From contig NZ_CP127832.1 of the NCBI RefSeq assembly GCF_030389495.1, positions 124,001 through 188,000 on the forward strand: a DNA stretch of 64,000 bases, given 5' to 3'. Below the pieces are notes generated by a model. That model was not told the origin of the DNA and did not search any database. It worked only from the letters and a program-made list of their open reading frames with translations. Shown piece by piece: positions 63,969 to 64,000 of the stretch (within the stretch, counting starts at the first letter, position 1; each line of letters begins with the position of its first letter). Position numbers and translations under genes: made by a program. This DNA is from Ligilactobacillus cholophilus (lineage in GTDB: Bacteria; Bacillota; Bacilli; Lactobacillales; Lactobacillaceae).

Positions 63969-64000
63969 TTGGTTCAAAATAAAATTGAAATTCATGGGGC
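63969..64000 (+). CDS. uvrA: Excinuclease ABC subunit A, first codons only (cut by window end)
   Basis: TTG 63969 after AGGAGGT (63955-63961) begins VQNKIEIHG, the usual N-terminus of UvrA. The rest lies outside the window. Position directly after uvrB supports the call. Confidence 0.8.
   Translation, partial: MVQNKIEIHG

Overview
The window is one continuous stretch of a low-GC Gram-positive chromosome, almost certainly from the family Lactobacillaceae. The support is very AT-rich DNA, strong AGGAGG-type ribosome binding sites, frequent TTG and GTG starts, and gene orders typical of lactobacilli: rpiA-pepC, dut-radA-yacL-gltX-cysS-mrnC-rlmB, nrdHEIF, dnaX-recR-yaaL-tmk-darA-holB-yabA-rsmI, tsaB-rimI-tsaD, groESL, comFA-comFC-hpf-secA-prfB and hprK-lgt-pgm-uvrB. 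I cannot fix the genus from the sequence alone.

Positions 1 to about 10.2 kb are the right-hand part of an integrated mobile element; its left end, with the expected integrase and switch genes, lies outside the window. It holds the end of a VapE-like primase/helicase gene, an iteron-flanked AT-rich block that looks like a replication origin, small accessory genes, a head-closure protein, an HNH nuclease, a probable cos site, small and large terminase, a DUF1056 membrane protein, portal, a fused prohead protease and major capsid protein, a gp6-like connector, two tandem ArpU/RinA-like late regulators and a Panacea-type toxin-antitoxin pair. No tail, holin or endolysin gene follows: the element stops and the chromosome resumes with pepC. 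A self-replicating, capsid-making, tail-less element matches the capsid-forming phage-inducible chromosomal islands (cf-PICIs), satellites that build their own heads and take tails from a helper phage. Two unusual units in it share an extended -10 promoter, a start codon exactly 7 nt downstream opening a 10-12 codon mini-ORF, and an intrinsic terminator just before the next gene (terS and the first ArpU-like gene).

From 10.2 kb to the end the DNA is core chromosome. 10.2-25.6 kb: a peptidase and pentose-phosphate operon on the minus strand, then nucleotide hygiene, recombination, tRNA charging and RNA maturation, then rpmG-secE-nusG and rplKA-rplJL. A DUF915 hydrolase and a broken sugar transporter interrupt the nusG-rplK interval. 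25.6-33.9 kb: mprF, the class Ib ribonucleotide reductase operon on the minus strand under a pair of NrdR boxes, a methyltransferase and tadA. 33.9-43.1 kb: SRP RNA and the dnaX-recR replication/repair group, lacking ybaB between dnaX and recR, running into the tsaB-rimI-tsaD tRNA modification genes. 43-49 kb: ABC-F and CPBP genes, groESL under two CIRCE elements, tagO. 49-64 kb: a frameshifted yigZ, competence genes, ribosome hibernation, secA, prfB with its programmed frameshift, an envelope cluster, hprK, lgt, pgm, uvrB and the first codons of uvrA.

Three chromosomal genes are disrupted by small lesions: yacP/rae1 by an in-frame amber codon, a GRP-family sugar transporter by an in-frame ochre codon, and yigZ by a perfect 14-bp tandem duplication whose loss would restore a 211-codon frame. 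I see no tRNA or rRNA genes, CRISPR arrays or insertion sequences.
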